Below are positions 1 to 13,400 of a stretch of DNA of 64,000 nucleotides, piece by piece. Position 1 is the stretch's first letter, and each line of letters opens with the position of its first letter. The stretch is from Gnetum montanum (Eukaryota > Streptophyta > Gnetopsida > Gnetales > Gnetaceae): contig MNCI01025456.1 in the NCBI GenBank assembly GCA_015680685.1, forward strand, positions 1,202,720 to 1,266,719, in the 5' to 3' direction. The translations under genes were made by a program, and so were the position numbers. Below the pieces are notes generated by a model. The model searched no databases and was not told where the DNA came from. It worked only from the letters and a program-made list of their open reading frames with translations.

Positions 1-60
1 GGGACGCGATATCGCGTACGCGATATCACAGGGTAAGACGCGATATCGCGGCCCAGTGCA
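1..60. repeat. CG-rich palindrome cluster
   Basis: ACGCGATATCGCGT at 4-17 is a perfect 14-base palindrome. It is followed at once by ACGCGATATC (18-27), and ACGCGATATCGCG recurs at 38-50. Three copies of a CpG-rich core within 50 bases stand out against the AT-rich surroundings. The array may continue left of the window. No gene is visible here. Confidence 0.7.
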
Positions 61-796
61 TGTCGCGTCTCATCAGCCCTATGTGAAGAAGCCATGTTTC
101 AATTAATAACATATGCGTGTCACTTAAAATATTAAATTTCTTTAAAAGTTGAATCATTAATGTCTTTATAATGATCATTTATAATCTAACTAATCTATAT
201 CACCAACATCATCTTGGACAATAGTACTAATAATGAGCAAAAAGTATTCCTAATGCCTAGTCTACAAGTGTTACGTGAGAGTGTCTTGTAATCCATGGAT
301 AGGACTAGCATGGTATTTAGATAGTTAAATGTGATATGACATGTCACTATCTTCCTAGCTATACCCATAGTGACCCTTAGTGCATATCGTTAAGTATAGA
401 TGAGACATACCATTATGGTTTTGTTTGGATTTTAGTAATACTAATTAAAGAAACAAAAATTAACTAATTAATCATGAGTGTTTGTTCCTAGATTATCATA
501 CATATCCTAAAGTTACATACTCACTGATGAAATTCCTAAGCATTCTGGTATTGAGTAAACTAAGTAATACTCACTAGATTACTAAATGAATATTTGTTTA
601 TGCTCAAAACTAGTAATGCTCATTCCACTAAATTCTATGTGCGAGGAAAAAGTAAACATTAGGTAATTACATGGAAAATAAATTGTATTGAAAATAAATT
701 CTATGCTAAGTTAGAGTACTATAATGAATGGGATATTATTATCATTAAGGTTCCAATTGAACTAATACGTTGGGCTATATCAATATTACAATTATG
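61..796. other. AT-rich upstream spacer, no gene seen
   Basis: No reading frame resembling a protein, no RNA gene and no clear element is visible. This is distal upstream DNA of the EDM2-type gene. Confidence 0.5.
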
Positions 797-1233
797 TAAA
801 GAATTAAAGGAGCAACAAGAGGCCACCACGTAATTTAAATTTTTTGTTAACATGGGAAAAGGCATATGGGGATTCAAAGCACTTAACGTCACAATTATTT
901 TGGGTTTTAACCCCCAAAAAATTGAAAAAGAAGGAGCTGTTGGAACCTAAAGGCAATGAGAAATAAGTACACCTTAAGATTTATACAAATTTTAAAGGCA
1001 ATGAAACATAGATACACCCTAAGATTTATAGAAGTTTATAACTTAGTGCTATCCAGGAGAATTGAACTCGTGACCTGAGATTACGAATTGAGCCCAAGAC
1101 TGGACCATTAACCTTATACCTCATTCATTCTTTAACCGCCAAAAAAAGAAAGAATTGAAGTGGTGACACGAGGCCACGTAATTTAAATTTTTTGTTCACA
1201 TGGGAAAAGCCGTATGGGCATTCAAAGCACCTG
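797..1233 (+). repeat. Direct repeat of about 85 bp flanking a SINE upstream of EDM2
   Basis: The block at about 797-885 (GAATTAAAGG, then GAGGCCACCACGTAATTTAA, then ACATGGGAAAAGG and ATTCAAAGCAC) recurs at about 1147-1233 with a few substitutions and a 3-base deletion. A SINE-like sequence lies between the copies. The second copy ends where the probable transcribed leader begins, so the repeat sits in the proximal promoter. Confidence 0.7.
945..1135 (-). mobile_element. tRNA-derived SINE-like copy
   Basis: On the - strand it starts with a box A-like segment (ATAAGGTTAATGGTCCAG), then a box B-like GAGTTCAATTC, then CTAAGTTATAA and CTTAGGGTGTA. The same order of blocks recurs near 32.84, 35.57, 58.67, 61.0, 61.4 and 61.7 kb, so this is one dispersed family. 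This copy is diverged, and its exact ends are not clear. Confidence 0.55.
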
Positions 1234-1618
1234 CCCACATCTCATGGCTTGTATTCTGCAAATATTACGTAAATGCTCACAAATATTAAATAATAATAAG
1301 CTCCAGGTTTGGTTTGAGCGGCGGCAACAGCAGCCAGAACCAGAATTTTGGTGCATCTCCCTCTTTCTGTTTCGCAGCGCCAGCGCCACAATTGCAGGAT
1401 CTTGTTTGTTTTGTTCGTTAGTTCAGTTGTTGGCCTGAGCCATATTTTTCTGTTGGATCCCTGGAAGTATGTTTTTGTACGTTTTCGATTTGATTTTCAT
1501 AACTTGAAATTTTAGTGATTCTATATTAGAAGTGGAATGACGTTGAGCTAGGGTTAGTTGTGCATACATATTGTTGAAACACAATTTTTAAATTTAGGTG
1601 ATTCGGGACTTTGCAGAA
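1234..1618 (+). promoter_or_regulatory. Probable EDM2 5' leader with a 5'UTR intron
   Basis: A locally GC-richer stretch (about 1315-1440) precedes the first coding exon. A GTATGT donor at 1467 and an AG acceptor ending at 1597 could define a 131-bp intron in the leader. The start codon then lies 22 bases into the exon. No convincing TATA box was identified. An ATG at 1214 opens a 74-codon frame that could be an upstream ORF if transcription starts early enough. Confidence 0.4.
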
Positions 1619-4409
1619 ATGGATTCGTCTGAGGACGAGGCAGAAATTATCCCCGAGCTAGTCGAAAACTTTTATTTCACAGACGAGCAACAGGAATTAA
1701 TTTCGTTCACAACGTTGGGGCTTGAGTTTGATGACAATGTGGTTCCAGAAAAGTGCGGCAGCAGCGTGTTTCTGCAGGGCACTGCCGATGGTGGATTACA
1801 GAAGATTTACAAGAAAGTGGTGGCATGGAAATTGGAACTTGACCGGGAGAAGCCTTTACTTTTTGTCAAGTCAAAAGAGGGAACATGGTCTGTTTAAGTT
1901 AAAAGTGTGTTACGTATGTTTAGTTTTCCTTGCTAAAGGACGATGCTAGATAGCGATATCCAGAGAATGTTTAAAAATTACTTGCAGGTATAGCTAATTT
2001 TAGTTTTTTGTTATGGGCGTCTCATTTTAATCATTGCAGGATACAACTTGTAAAGCCAAGAAAGACTTACCAGAAAGTGATCAGAAGTGCCCTTATCACC
2101 ACACATTTTCTTCATTTTGTTCATAACTACGAGGATTGCTCGGAGAAGGCTGTGTGGGATCATGTGCGCAAAGTGTGCAGGTGCTATTGAATTTGAACTC
2201 AAGATTTTTTTTTAATTTTTAATTAAGTTTGATTTTTGGATCTGTATTATGTAGAGAAGGTTTGCTTTATTGAGGTTTCCTGGTTATTGCAGCATGTTTG
2301 AAGTCATGCCATCTAATAGTGATCTCCTGAAAGAAATTTCATTAATCGAGGAAGTGCTACAACGAGATCAAAAATTGAAAAATTCCGAAGTAGGTTTTCT
2401 ATGCCCAGGCATCCTCATCCTTGATGTCCTTGATGTTTTTGGTACTTTCCTTTTGATTTTGTTTAAAGTGTACTTTCCTGTGAGTGACTTCCCTAGTTTG
2501 TCCACTCTTGATTGGCAGTTAATAGTGTTATTTATTTCGGTGGGTTATGTATGACGTTTTTCACTATACCATTTTGAGCAATTTTGTGTTGTGTAACTAG
2601 GCAGTAAAGAGATAACATTTTCCTTTGTCAGAAATTTGATTCATTTTTGAAACTGTAACTAAAATGTTTTGTTACCTCTATACAAAGGCCCAAGGGATCT
2701 ACATAATAGAGTTTAATTTCATCCATTTTCTTTTGCAAAATGACTTTATCTCTTTGTATAACTTGTTGGAATTGAACATTAGACTGATCACCTGTAAAGA
2801 ATGCCTTTAAGTTTCTTAAGCCTGCAGTATTTCCCGTTGAACTTGTCATTAATAAGTGGTATTTATCCATGTTTTGTGATGGGCATTGCTATGCTTTGGA
2901 AAACGTCTCTAGTTGTAACAATCATATGGTTGTTTTAGTTATGGATTTAGGGAGAAATGTCATGGCAATGAATTAAAGAGTTTTTTCCCCCATCTTTTAA
3001 ATCTTGGTCAGGATCGTTATTGTGCTCTTAGCTTTGAGAGATTTTACTTGTAATCTGTGTTTCATGAGGGTATAGAGGTTACTGAAATTGTCATAAGAAA
3101 CCAATAGAAGGGGATATCTTCATGTGTTGACAAAGGTTTAACTGATGGAACACCATAATAAATGTGAAATTTTAATTGTTTTAAAAGGCTGTGCAGGCAT
3201 CTTTTGTAGTTTATTTATTTCACTTGGAATTGTTGTTTGTAAAATGGATTGACTGAAAACATTCATCAAGAAAAAAGTATTTTTTGAGTGTAAAAAGTGG
3301 GATTCACTGACGAACAAAAGTTCTATGATTGTAGAAGTATGCAGTTGATCCTATCAACAATAAGGGGATATCCATGAGATTGGAAGATTTTATACCTAGA
3401 AGATTGAAGTTTACAAACAAGTGGGAATATTTTAAGTATATGATTGAACAGTATTGGACTAGATGGTTAATTCCAAATTCATTTTCCAGTAGAAATCAAT
3501 TTTAAGATTACAATTAAGTTAAAAAAGCATAAGATGATCAAGATTTGAGGAATTGTCAAGGAATTAATATGATTGAGAAATATTGCCTTGAAAGGCAGGA
3601 TGCTTGCAAGGAAGAAGAGTGGGAAAAAACAAAAGAAAAGAAGAAAAAAAAGTTCAAATATCTCAGAGAAAAATGGTCCTCCTGATGGAATGAAACTGTA
3701 GAATGAAAGATCAGTAGCATAGACACTTAACATTAAAATCCTAACATATTTAGTTTTTTTTTTTTTGCACTTAATCATGTGGTTTTTATTTTAAGAAAAG
3801 AGAGCATATACTATCTTTTAGATTTTGATCTGGCTTCAAATTATATAATTAGGGCAGTCAAGAGTTGATGATTCTTCTTGAGAGCAGTTTTTGATACTCT
3901 CAATTGAGTAGTTCACTATTTGGAAGGTTTAGATTGTGAGTACTTAAAACTAAACTATTAACAACAACAGCATGAAGATAGTTTGTTTTGAATCTTGTTG
4001 GTTATGTAATTCTTATAAATTTAACATATAAAATGGTTAGACGTTGGGGATTTTTACAGGAGAGTATGCAAGTACATTCAAACACGTTCTTTACTGTTGG
4101 TGAGATTTTCTAATTACTTTTATGTTGTAGGTTCTATTGCTTATTCTTGTTTCTCAATGGGTATCATAAAAATGTTTATATTTAGGATTGGTGTTAGTCA
4201 TTCAATGAACATTTGCAATTCAAGAAGTTATGGTAAATTTCTATAAGTTATACCAATCAAATGGAGTTTGTTACCTTCTACAAAACACACAAGTTTCATG
4301 TGGAAATGCCTAGAGTTGTATATAGTATTTGCTAATGAACGGTTTTGCTTTTTAGATCCTACAAAATATTATGGAGTTGAGATCAGACAAAAGAAGGCTT
4401 GTTGAGGAG
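1619..4409 (+). other. EDM2: EDM2 exons 1-4: N-terminal RFTS-like region
   Basis: The start ATG at 1619 gives MDSSEDEAEIIPELVENFYF, an acidic start like other EDM2 proteins. Exon 1 ends after TG of a Trp codon (donor GTCTGT at 1888), and exon 2 begins with the missing G at 2040, giving TW-IQLVKPRK. Exon 2 (HNYEDCSEKAVWDHVRKVC) and exon 3 (MFEVMPS...) continue the replication-foci-targeting-like fold. Exon 4 is a short helix (ILQNIMELRSDKRRLVEE). The ATG lies only 22 bases after the presumed leader acceptor. Confidence 0.85.
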
Positions 4410-7400
4410 GTTTGTATATATTTGGTTTAGGATGCATTTTGTAATATTCTCTTAAATTTAAGAGGAAATTTTGATGTTTTTTGGCATCTTATGTTAAATT
4501 GAAATTGTTGTTTGAGAGTTCATTCAAATTATTGAATGGATTGTATTGATTTTTTTTATAAATAATTTTCTTTGTTATAGGAGCTAGAAACCCAGCAAGT
4601 GCCAAAGAAGTCAAAGTTTTTAGTCAGTGATGATGAATCTAATGAGGATATAGATGATATGGATGAAGATATGGATGATGCAGACGAGGCTGATTTGTTT
4701 GATTCAGTGTGTGCGATCTGTGATAATGGTGGAGACCTATTATGGCAAGTCTTTGTGCTAACGTTTTACTTTAAAGAGAGTTTATTTTAATATCCTAGCA
4801 CGTTTTTTAGGCAGGTGTATGTGTCTTGTATAATAAATAAGATGAGACTGATTATTCTGTATTTCTTATCTATTTCCTATTATTTGGATATTCAAACATT
4901 GGAAGATCCTAAACATGAAGTGATAAAGATCATCCCTTGTCTATCTCTTTAAATCTATTATTGGGAGATTCACTTGTAAAAATGTGTAGTTCCCTTAGAT
5001 GCAGGGCCTTTAGTCTTTCATTAAGATGTAGACTCTTAATTTATGTAATTGATTTTCTTATTGTAGCATTTTTTATTTAAAAGGATGCACCTGCAACTTT
5101 TTACAGCTGGGATGCAAAATATCAATTTGTGAAATCTGTTCTTTACTTATAAAATTTAATTCAATAAAAACTATCACAAATTTTAATACATTAATGAAAA
5201 ATGTAACAATGTTTCTGTACTTATTGTTTTCAGTTGTGAAGGACCTTGCTTGAGGTCATTCCACCCTGACAGGAAGTCAGGTTCTGAATCAAGCTGTAAA
5301 TCATTAGGTCTATCTAAAGCAGACGTTGAAGTAAGAGATTTTTGATTGATTCATTTATATGGATTATATAATAAATATTAAACTTATGCAATTATAGCCA
5401 AGACTTTTCATTTTGCAATTTAAATCACTATTATTGCAGGCAATGCCAAGCTTTTTCTGTCTCAACTGTAAATATAGGCACCACCAATGTTTTATTTGTG
5501 GGAAATTGGGTTCTTCTGACAAAACACTAGGTGCAGAGGTACTACAGTTTGGCATTTGTTTTACTATTATGCATCTATTGGAATGTTAGAACTTCCAGTT
5601 ATCAATTTGAAGGTTATTTTAAGTCCATCTTTTAATATGTACTTAATGCATTCTATCTTTTGTTTTTTATTTGGTTATAATTTTTAATGCAATTATAATA
5701 TCATTGAAACAAGACCCTAGAAAAGTGAATTTTCTAACATTAAATCGTGGATTGTTCAGTTGATTCTTTGGTTATCCAAACTTGCAATGGAAACAATTTT
5801 TCATTGCATCAAATTTAAATTTGATGCAAAATTCTGTCCTTTAAAAGAGATTTAAGGTTTAAACTGTTCATTATGTTGAAATTAGCATTAGAAACAGAAA
5901 TGAATTGTAGTTTACGAGCTTGCTGTTTATAAAGTAGGTGATAGAGATACTTTTTTGCTGAATTCTATAAGCCTGGTTGGTAACTTTGCAATGCAATTGA
6001 GAGTATTTATTGAGGGCATATAGTTTATTAGTTTACAGAGCCTATTTATGGTTGTTAGTGTTATGGCACTACCTAGTACTGTGTGTTTATATTGTTAAAA
6101 AAGGCTTTTATAGCTTGTTACATGTTTGAACTTTGAACACAGAAATTTAGTTTATTGCTCAACATGTTGCATTGAATGAATTTTAATTGTTATTTATTTT
6201 TGAGAAATCATTGGGATATATTAATAAAATCGCAAAGTATGCACAAGCCAAACTACAGGAGTGTATAACAACCTTTAAATGTGGTCAGTCCCTGAAGTCC
6301 TCAAAACCTAGGTCTGGCCAACCTAGAAACCCAAAATTATATGCATGTTGAAAGTTCAGTCGATCCCCTCATCCTAAAACACTTATTTCTAGCAACCAAA
6401 AAGTGTGTCAATCAAAATAAGTAAACGGGAGCTAACAAAGCCTCAAACCCCAAACCCTCCAATCTCCTAGAACCTTTTCAGGAGACTGGTGCACTCATAG
6501 TCTTTGCACTCTTGGCAGTGTATGGCTTGAAGAATCTCGTGATGTCTTTTATTGTCCACAAAGGCCGTAGCCTCTTGAAAGCTTTTAAACTCTGCCTCCT
6601 TTTTGGCCTGCTCAGCCTCGTTCCCCTTCCCATTCGACTGTAGCTTGGCCACATTGTGTTGGATGTGTCAATTCAGTGTGAGCTAAGTCGTATTACAATT
6701 AATGTCTAGCACAACATATGGGTATCTCCCCTCCTGAAGCCAGATTCTTGTGTTAGTTGCATGAGCTCTATCCAACTGCTGCTGGAGCTGTGCAACCTCT
6801 ATCTGTTCTCTCTCTCAGGTTTGCCTGGCCTTGTGCTCTTTCTCTAGTCTTGGTTGCTCCTCCAGTTGAAGCTCTACTCTGATTTGCACACATAGCTCAA
6901 CAATGAGCATTGGCATTGCCCTGGTCGAATCTTCCTGCAACTCCTGGTGCCTTCTGATCTCATTTTCTAGCTCTGTATGTTGTAGTACTGCTTGAGTAGC
7001 TACCTACTTGAAGGTCTCCTTGCATGTGGTCCATTTTGCCTCCTAAATGACCCTCTCTTCCACCCTAGCTCGCTCCACAGCCTCCTTGGCCGCCTTCTAG
7101 ATTTCATTCTAACAATAGTGCTGAGTTTCCCGGCCCCATCCCTCTGCATTAGACAATCCTTGCTGCCTTGACTCCTTTGTAGGCTTAGTTGCTCCTCACA
7201 CCGAATTCAACATTGGCATATAGTTCGGCTGCTGTGTTGTCCCCGAACTTGACGTTGACCCCAAATCCCCAAACCCAGTCACCCTTCTGGAGTAAACAAA
7301 TCCAAGAGTTGATTGTGGCTCCTGTGGCATCATTGGTGTCCCAGCCCTCCATAGAGCCAAGATAGGTCCCAAATGGTGTCCTCTGCGTTGCCTCTAGAGC

Positions 7401-10400
7401 TCTGCAAGGAAATACTGCGGTAGGTTAACAGCGGTACCAAGCCTCAGTCAGCTCATAAAAGTGAAATGTATTCCTAGAAGGTTAGATGAACTCCTCGAAT
7501 GAACTGACAATCTATTGATCAACATTGCTGCCTCTTGCCAGAGTTGTGGTAATGACATGTCCACTCATTGTTTTAGGCATTGCCCTCCTGAAGAAACCTT
7601 TCGCATGTTCAAGGTTGGATATGATTGGGAGAATTGTTTCTCCCTTTGCTAGAACCCCCAACGACACCACCTACGTTGGCTTAGTTAACTTGATCTTAGT
7701 GCCCTGAAATATTGTCTCATCATTAGCCCAATTGTTGAAGAATGCATCATCTGCCAGCTTGGGGTCCCCTTCCAGCTTGGGCAGGAGCTTTGCCCATTCC
7801 ACTTGTTCCACTAGTTCCCATAGTGTAGGATTTTCTTGGAAAGCCACACTTGAAGGCTCAAAGATTTGTGTTTGACCCATTACTATTGAAGCTTCCCGCC
7901 TTAGTTTGACCCTAGTTGTAGTGACCTGCGTAGGCTGAGGAGGATGTTGGGCCCTAAAGATTAAATTGTTTCTTGTCTTCCACAAGGACCAAAGTACCGT
8001 TGTCGCTTTTGAGTCTCCATCCATCTTAATGGGCAATGGTAACGTGGGCGATGGTAACGCGGTCGCCTACCAAGTGTCTAGGGCAAACAAGCATTGATAC
8101 AAAAAATGATTTGTTGTCTTAGGCTCCTGCAAACACTATAAGAATGGAGGAAGCTAGAATAATCCTTCCTTTCCTTGTGAGGAAGCAATTGGTCCAATGT
8201 TTGGTACACTCCTGTAGTTTTTGTAGCAAGTTTGACCATGTATGAGTTATGTGGTAGGCAAAAATTGGCATTCCTAGATATGAGTCTTGTTCTATGCTTG
8301 GTAGGATCCCCAATATCTAGGAGATCCTGCCCCTCATCTGATCGTTAGTGTTCACCAAATTGACCACCGACTTTGCTCTATTTATCTCAAGGTCCCCCTC
8401 CTCAGCCATATGATCAAGTGCTCAATTAAGTGCAAAGGCCTACGGAAGAATCGCTCATGAGAACATGATAATATCGTCAACGTAATGCTCAACAAGGCAT
8501 TCAACCCCTACAACTTCTAGACCTCTTACACGTTCTGCCTCACTGTATATCTGTAACATGTCCATGGCAATAATGATCAGTAGCGGGGAGAGGGGATCCC
8601 CCTGTTTAAGCCCCCCACCCAGCTTGACAAAATCCCAAAGTCTACCATCAATATCAAAGGAGTAGCTCCCTGAAGCTTGCAATTGAATACAAAGATCCAC
8701 AAACTTGGGATCAAACCCCTTGCACAACATAATCTTCCTTAGCGCCTCCTAGTTGACTATATCATATGCCTTTGTGATATCCAACTTGATGCACATCCCC
8801 GGGTAACCTGTATTACATAGTGAGTGTAGAATCTCTTGCAGTAGTATAACTTGGTCTTGCAGGAAGTGCCCTTTTACAAAACCCGCATGATGCACCCCAA
8901 CTAGCTTTAGCATCATTGGGGCTAGACGGCGAATGAGCATTTTCGTGAACTTGTCGAACCTACTTCCAATATAGCATCTTGTTAAATGCATCTAGCATAT
9001 TTTCCCCCATGATATTTGCAAACTCAAAAAATTTAATTGGCCATGCATCTAGACCCAAAGCTTTGTTTGTTTTCATAGTTGCCATTACTTCTTCCAACTC
9101 TATCATCATGAAGGGCCTGAGCAACACCATATTCTTTGCCTCACCGATAACCTTGCTGACTAACACTGATAGTGGTTTGGTGCTATGCTTACTCCAAATA
9201 TTGGCCTCGTATTGATGCATGGCCTTGGCAATATCTTGGTTGTCGACTAGGGTAATGCCCCCTAAACTAGGTGCATTGTCCTCTTGGCTTGCCCTTTCAC
9301 CTTCATGGTGGTGATAAAAAATTTTGTATTTCTATCTCCTTCCCTTAGCTAGGTGATCCTAGCGCATTGCCTTCGATATGTTTCCTCTCTAGTTGAAAGC
9401 TCTTGTAACTCTTCGAGGACTGCATGCTCCTCTTCTTCCAACTCTGCGTCTTCTTTCTGCTGTGATAGTATTTCTCCCAGCCATTGTTGCAACCTGACCT
9501 GATGAGCAGGAAAGGAAAATTTATCTTCAAATGCTTTGGAGCAAAGTTTTTGTTTGAGTTGGGTTCAATCTATTCTTCAGGAATTCCTATAGGTCCCCTT
9601 GTGCTTGGTAAGTTTCCTAAATTGTAGTCACCATTGGTTAAAGCCAAGGTTTGATTAACCAAGCTTGCTCAAATCGAAATGGACAAGGAGGAATTCACAG
9701 GCGTCTATGAACTTGACAAACAATCGAACAATGGTTTGAAGCCTATCACTCCTTCCTAGAGACTTGAATATCAAAGTTCAGTTAAAGATTTGAGCTAATT
9801 TAGACCCAATCAATTTTGGACAGCACTTGATCCTCACCTCGTTGTCTGTTACTCCATGTGAATTTGCAGTCTTTGATCTCCATGTCAATAAGCTCATGGT
9901 CTTCAAGAAGCGATTGAAATTCCAAACTCCCTAGAGGGTTCGTGTTGTTGCATTCGGATTTCTCTCATGGATGCAATTGTTGATTGAAATCACCTATTTG
10001 GATCCATTGTCTTTGATCTGGAACCACCCAAGACACTATTTTGAGCTCTTGTAGCTGAATTTCCCAATTCTGGGCCCCATAAACATTGGTAAGCCATATT
10101 CCCTCAGGAATGACGAAGATTGTTATTCTCCATGTGGATGAGTCCATGAAGGTGAAAGGCAATCATGAAAGAATAGCTAGTCCACCTACCCTACCCTGAC
10201 AAGGGATCAACTACATTTGCCAGCCATCCCACCTCAAGAACTGAGATTCCATTTGTTGTAGTTTTGTTTCCTACAAGCATACTACATTACATTCTTCATT
10301 TTGTACAATTTCTTTTAGGCCATTTCGTTTATAGGGTGTACCTTGACCCCTACAGTTCCATGATAGAATCTTCATGGTCTATTGGCATACCGTTTCTTGT

Positions 10401-13400
10401 AGACCTCTTTCAAGGTCTGTTGAAATGCCAACTCAATCTCCAATTGAGTTTTCTTATTCTAGGCAATTGATGTTAGGGGGCGGTCAGTTTTCACAATACT
10501 CGACAACACAGGAAAAGCCCCCATCTCTATCTCAGCATCCTCCTTGTTGGGCGCTACAATCTTCATCATCTGGGGCTTCGAGGATCCCCTTACAACAAAC
10601 ACCTAGCTTCCTAGTGGGGGAAGAGTGGTCCCTTCATCAACTAGATTTGGTTCCAAAGGGTGGGAAATCCCCTTCCCCTTAGGAGAACCTCCATCCACCT
10701 TCCTAAGCCCCCTAGATTCAGTAGTATCTGGGGCTGGGCAGCCCTTCTTGCCAACCTTAAACCAACCTGCCTCCACCTTTTTCACTGGTGGTTGGGCCTT
10801 GGGTCAAACCTTACAAGTAGAAGCCTAATGGTTCGCCTTTCCATAGACAGTACAATGTCGGTTGCCTGCCCTAATTAGCCTTTCCATAGACAGTACAATG
10901 TCGGTTGCCTGCCCTAATTAGAGAAGTGTTATCATCAATGATGTTTTCATATTCTATGAGTATTCCTTCTTCTCTCGATGGAAGATCCAAAATCACTTCT
11001 CAGACTAGATCCTTTGATGACAGCGACTGCCCTACATAGAAGTGCGGAAAACCCATTCTCTCCATCAAGCCCGTAAAATTATCAAATGTTATAAACTCTC
11101 CAAAGAAACCCATGAGGGTTTCAAGAATTCTGTTGTCCACATTTCCCAGGGAATACTAGATGCCTTGATCCACATAGATGCTCAAGTGAAAAGGTCTTCG
11201 TCCTTATGAGCCTTTGGCCACCATGGTGTCAAGGCCAACCCACCGGCTTTGTAGAACCACGACCCTCCCACAAGAACTCTATCACGGTTAGTGGCAGACT
11301 GAAGTATGAAAAGCAACAAGTCCTCTAATAGGCTATGAATCTCAACATTCTCCAAACCCCACATAGTATGCACCCACTTCTTAAAAAGGTCCATCTGGGG
11401 TCTAGCACCACTGGATACAGCCTTGCAAATCAGATTCATCTCCATCGTCTGTATCCCCTTGGAAGGAGGGTGTTGGACTTGTAGCCGCATAAGGCCCTCT
11501 TGCCTAGAACAAGTCTCAATGCCTCCATCCCTTGGCCTCTAACCCCCATTGCTGTTTCCTAGTGCTGAGTTTCCACCCCGTCTCCTCCTCAGCCCCTCCT
11601 CCTACATTCTTCCCTGGTGGGCACTCCCCGAAGCTCATCCCACCAATGCCAGTCCCACCTGCGCCTGCTGTGTCGACATCTGCCACCATTCTTGCTCCCC
11701 TGGCCATACCTGGTCCTGCTTCCACTCCCATTGCAAATCCCCACCAAACTGTAAGTAAATCTTGTCAACTATGTTTGTCAAATACCAAATTTTAATTTTA
11801 TTTATGAAAGCAACGGCTTTTTTTTCCTTTGATTCTTCAAACAATGCTATTCTCTTATCTCCAACATTAATTAGCTTGTCAGTTTGAGCTTCACTTGCAC
11901 CATACACTTTTCAGGCAGAAGAAAGTCAGACTCAATAAGTAGTTGCCTAGTTCTTGTTGATTTTGACAAGAAGAATCGAAAATTTGTTTACAGAAATGGG
12001 GCTTTGACTAAACTTGTCTTCTCATGCAGATTTCTATCACCGGTTAATTGTCAGTTTTGATACTTTTGACAACACTGGGTACTCCATGTCCTTTCTTTTA
12101 GTATAAATGATAAACAATGATTTATTTCATTTTTTATATAGATTGTCACTTTGTGAGGTATTGGTGATTATCTCTGTGATTGTTTTGCAGGCTTCTTCAT
12201 TGTTTCTAGTTTGTTTGTCTGCTTCTTTGTCCATATTTTTTTGAGCTTTGTTACATTTCCTTTTTCTCCTTGAAGTACTCTGTTGACACAAAAGTTGTAA
12301 GATGGGTCTATTACATGGTGTATTATTAATCTTATCTATGACATTATGAGACTAGATAATTTTTTGTATTCATGTGATGGCCATCAAATATGGTATAAAT
12401 CATATCTGTATTGTTTTAACATTTTCTTTTTAGTTTTGCGTGGTAGCACAAAATCATTAGTACTTCATTTTTTCTATCTTATATTAAGGAGTAGTTTCCA
12501 ACTTATTCTTCCAGACCTTATATTCTTTTGGTATTCTCTTTTATGTGAATCTTCATCTTTTTCATGTGTGGGTATTATTTTAGGTCTATTATCAGTAATT
12601 TATAATCCAAAGAAATCCCCAGTTCTATTATGGCCAGGTTATCGTAAAAAGAAAGTTAATTAGAATGGGCCTTCAGCTTATGATACATATGGAAATCCTT
12701 GGTCCGGAAGCACCAGGTCTAAAAGGACAAAACATATAAAGAACCTAAAGAAACATCATGTTCCTACACACAATGCAACAGAAGTAAATGGCATCTATCT
12801 ATAAAAAGTAAGAAAAAAAAAGTTTATTCCTTGTCAAATGACCCATTCGTGTAACTAGAAGGAAGGTACCTTTTCAATTGGAGGGTCTGCCTGTTTCTTT
12901 GCTTTAGTCTACTCCTTTTTGATTGGAACGGGTACATTTTCCCCCATCTCATGGCTTCACATTGCCCAATTCCAGTAAGGTGTTTTCCATGTCTGCTACT
13001 GGTCCTTACATTACTGGGCAATCTTCAACCGTCATGCCATGCTATAAATTTATATCTAGTGGTTGATCCATATTCTCTATCATCTGATCTTTTGACAAAC
13101 TCAGATGCAGTGGCTTATTTGCCTGTTGCTGAGTTTAGAAGCCAGTGTCCACTTGTGCTTGTGAAATGACAGCTGTTGCTGCCATCCTGTGAAATTGCAG
13201 TATTTTAACGAAGGTTTTGCCTTGAGATGCCCTTCCTTTTAGATTTATTGGAGCCTTTAGAACCCTCACTCTTCTTCTTCTTCTCTCTACGATGAATTCC
13301 TTTGGTCTTTTTTGATGTAAGTCTTTCTCCTTTTATTTTCCTACTTGACTCTAGTGTTCTTATTACCCCTGCTGCTCTCGCTAGACTCTGACTTTCAAGT

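Larger units (their letters stand above)
6179..11805 (-). mobile_element. Near full-length L1-type LINE with extra 3' ORF (copy 1), antisense in EDM2
   Basis: On the - strand, in order from 11787 down: Gly-rich leader, DUF4283, CCHC knuckle, endonuclease, reverse transcriptase, zf-RVT-type tail, globular domain, coiled coil, degenerate J-domain, 3' end. The flanks AATTTTAATTGTTATTTAT (6179-6197) and AATTTTAATTTTATTTAT (11788-11805) look like one target-site duplication with a small indel. That puts the element at 6198-11787 (5.6 kb). Its A-tail is short. Many stops and frameshifts show it is dead. It lies opposite to the host gene in intron 7. Confidence 0.85.

Noticed and set aside
1214-1438. 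Stand-alone 74-codon gene upstream of EDM2
   Set aside because: It overlaps the likely promoter and leader, has no domain, and is at most an upstream ORF.
12346-12663. 105-codon hydrophobic ORF on +
   Set aside because: Phe/Leu-rich as expected from T-rich intron DNA; no family resemblance.
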